Shown piece by piece: positions 63,813 through 64,000 of a stretch of DNA of 64,000 nt (the stretch's first letter is position 1; each line of letters begins with the position of its first letter). The DNA is from Vibrio gazogenes (GTDB taxonomy: Bacteria; Pseudomonadota; Gammaproteobacteria; Enterobacterales; Vibrionaceae): the NCBI RefSeq assembly GCF_002196515.1, contig NZ_CP018835.1, positions 1,364,001 to 1,428,000 of the forward strand. The letters are read 5' to 3'. The position numbers and the translations under genes were made by a program. Under the pieces are notes generated by a model. The model had not been told where the DNA came from. It saw nothing but the letters and a program-made list of their open reading frames with translations, and ran no database searches.

Positions 63813-64000
63813 TGAACAAAATTCTGTGTCATTCTTGTACACCGAACCAAAAAGGAAATGACACCTTATATTTGAAATCGATGTTCAGGCCTTTGGCTTT
63901 TGCCAAAGCTCTCCAATCTGGACAAGGTCTGAATGGCAAAGGTGGCCCTGCTCACGCCGCTGATTAAGCAAATCACTGAAGCTGCGCTCGGCGCTGAAAT
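63811..64000 (+). mobile_element. 5' end of an IS256-family element (cut by the window edge)
   Basis: From 63815, GAACAAAATTCTGTGTCATT looks like an IS256-type terminal repeat. After AGGAAATG the DNA reads MFRPLAFAKALQSGQGLNGK (from 63881) and then, in the next frame, ALLTPLIKQITEAALGAE up to the edge. Together this is the N terminus of a mutator-type transposase (pattern G-K-D-G-x-LTPLIKQxTEAAL-x-AE). One base appears to be missing near 63945, so the copy is probably inactive. The right part is outside the window. Confidence 0.75.

Overview
The window looks like chromosomal DNA of a gammaproteobacterium, most probably a Vibrio or close relative. The evidence is gene order: mutY-yggX-mltC, the block lptD-surA-pdxA-rsmA-apaG-apaH-folA, ispB divergent from rplU-rpmA-cgtA, and mdh divergent from argR, with GC-moderate housekeeping genes and dense tRNA arrays. 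The genus is inferred from recalled synteny; no search was run.

Layout. 1-2.7 kb: end of a secreted PPC-domain protein, the lipocalin blc, a small membrane protein and a fused nucleotidyltransferase-HEPN protein. 2.75-14.7 kb (all minus strand): an auxiliary type VI secretion effector cluster, read as vgrG, a PAAR protein with a toxin-like tail and its small partner, two paralogous DUF4123-like adaptors, a 1610-residue Rhs protein with a GIY-YIG nuclease tip, its immunity candidate, then a displaced spare Rhs tip (separated from its core remnant by a one-base frameshift) with another immunity candidate. 15.1-21.7 kb: rdgB-hemW, glsA, trmB, mutY-yggX-mltC. 21.8-25.7 kb: nine tRNA genes in two arrays (Phe-Thr-Phe-Asn and Phe-Thr-Asn-Thr-Asn), separated by a complete IS3-family element with a TAA target duplication and an NAD(P)-dependent oxidoreductase. 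25.7-40.8 kb: core genes for outer-membrane assembly, ribosome biogenesis, quinone synthesis, TCA cycle and arginine control. 40.8-45.4 kb: a TAXI-type TRAP transporter with a universal stress protein, preceded by a good CRP site.

45.4-58.7 kb is a D-glucuronate catabolic locus. A three-part TRAP transporter (dctP, dctQ, dctM) should import the uronate, and UxaC, UxuB, UxuA, KdgK and Eda make a complete route to pyruvate and glyceraldehyde 3-phosphate. A GntR regulator of the UxuR/ExuR type sits inside, and a shared palindrome (TTGGTTGACCAA) occurs beside dctP and in the dctP/dctQ intergenic region. A GH31 glycosidase and a GH2-like protein that lacks the catalytic barrel suggest that the cell also handles uronate-containing glycosides.

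58.9-64 kb is accessory and AT-rich: a small exported protein, a decayed IS5-family transposase, an ATP-grasp ligase translationally coupled to an MFS exporter, a divergent LysR regulator, and the start of an IS256-family element at the window edge. The ATP-grasp/MFS/LysR set, the spare Rhs tip, the unclassified PAAR tail toxin and the GH31/GH2-like pair are the most promising places for undescribed biology.
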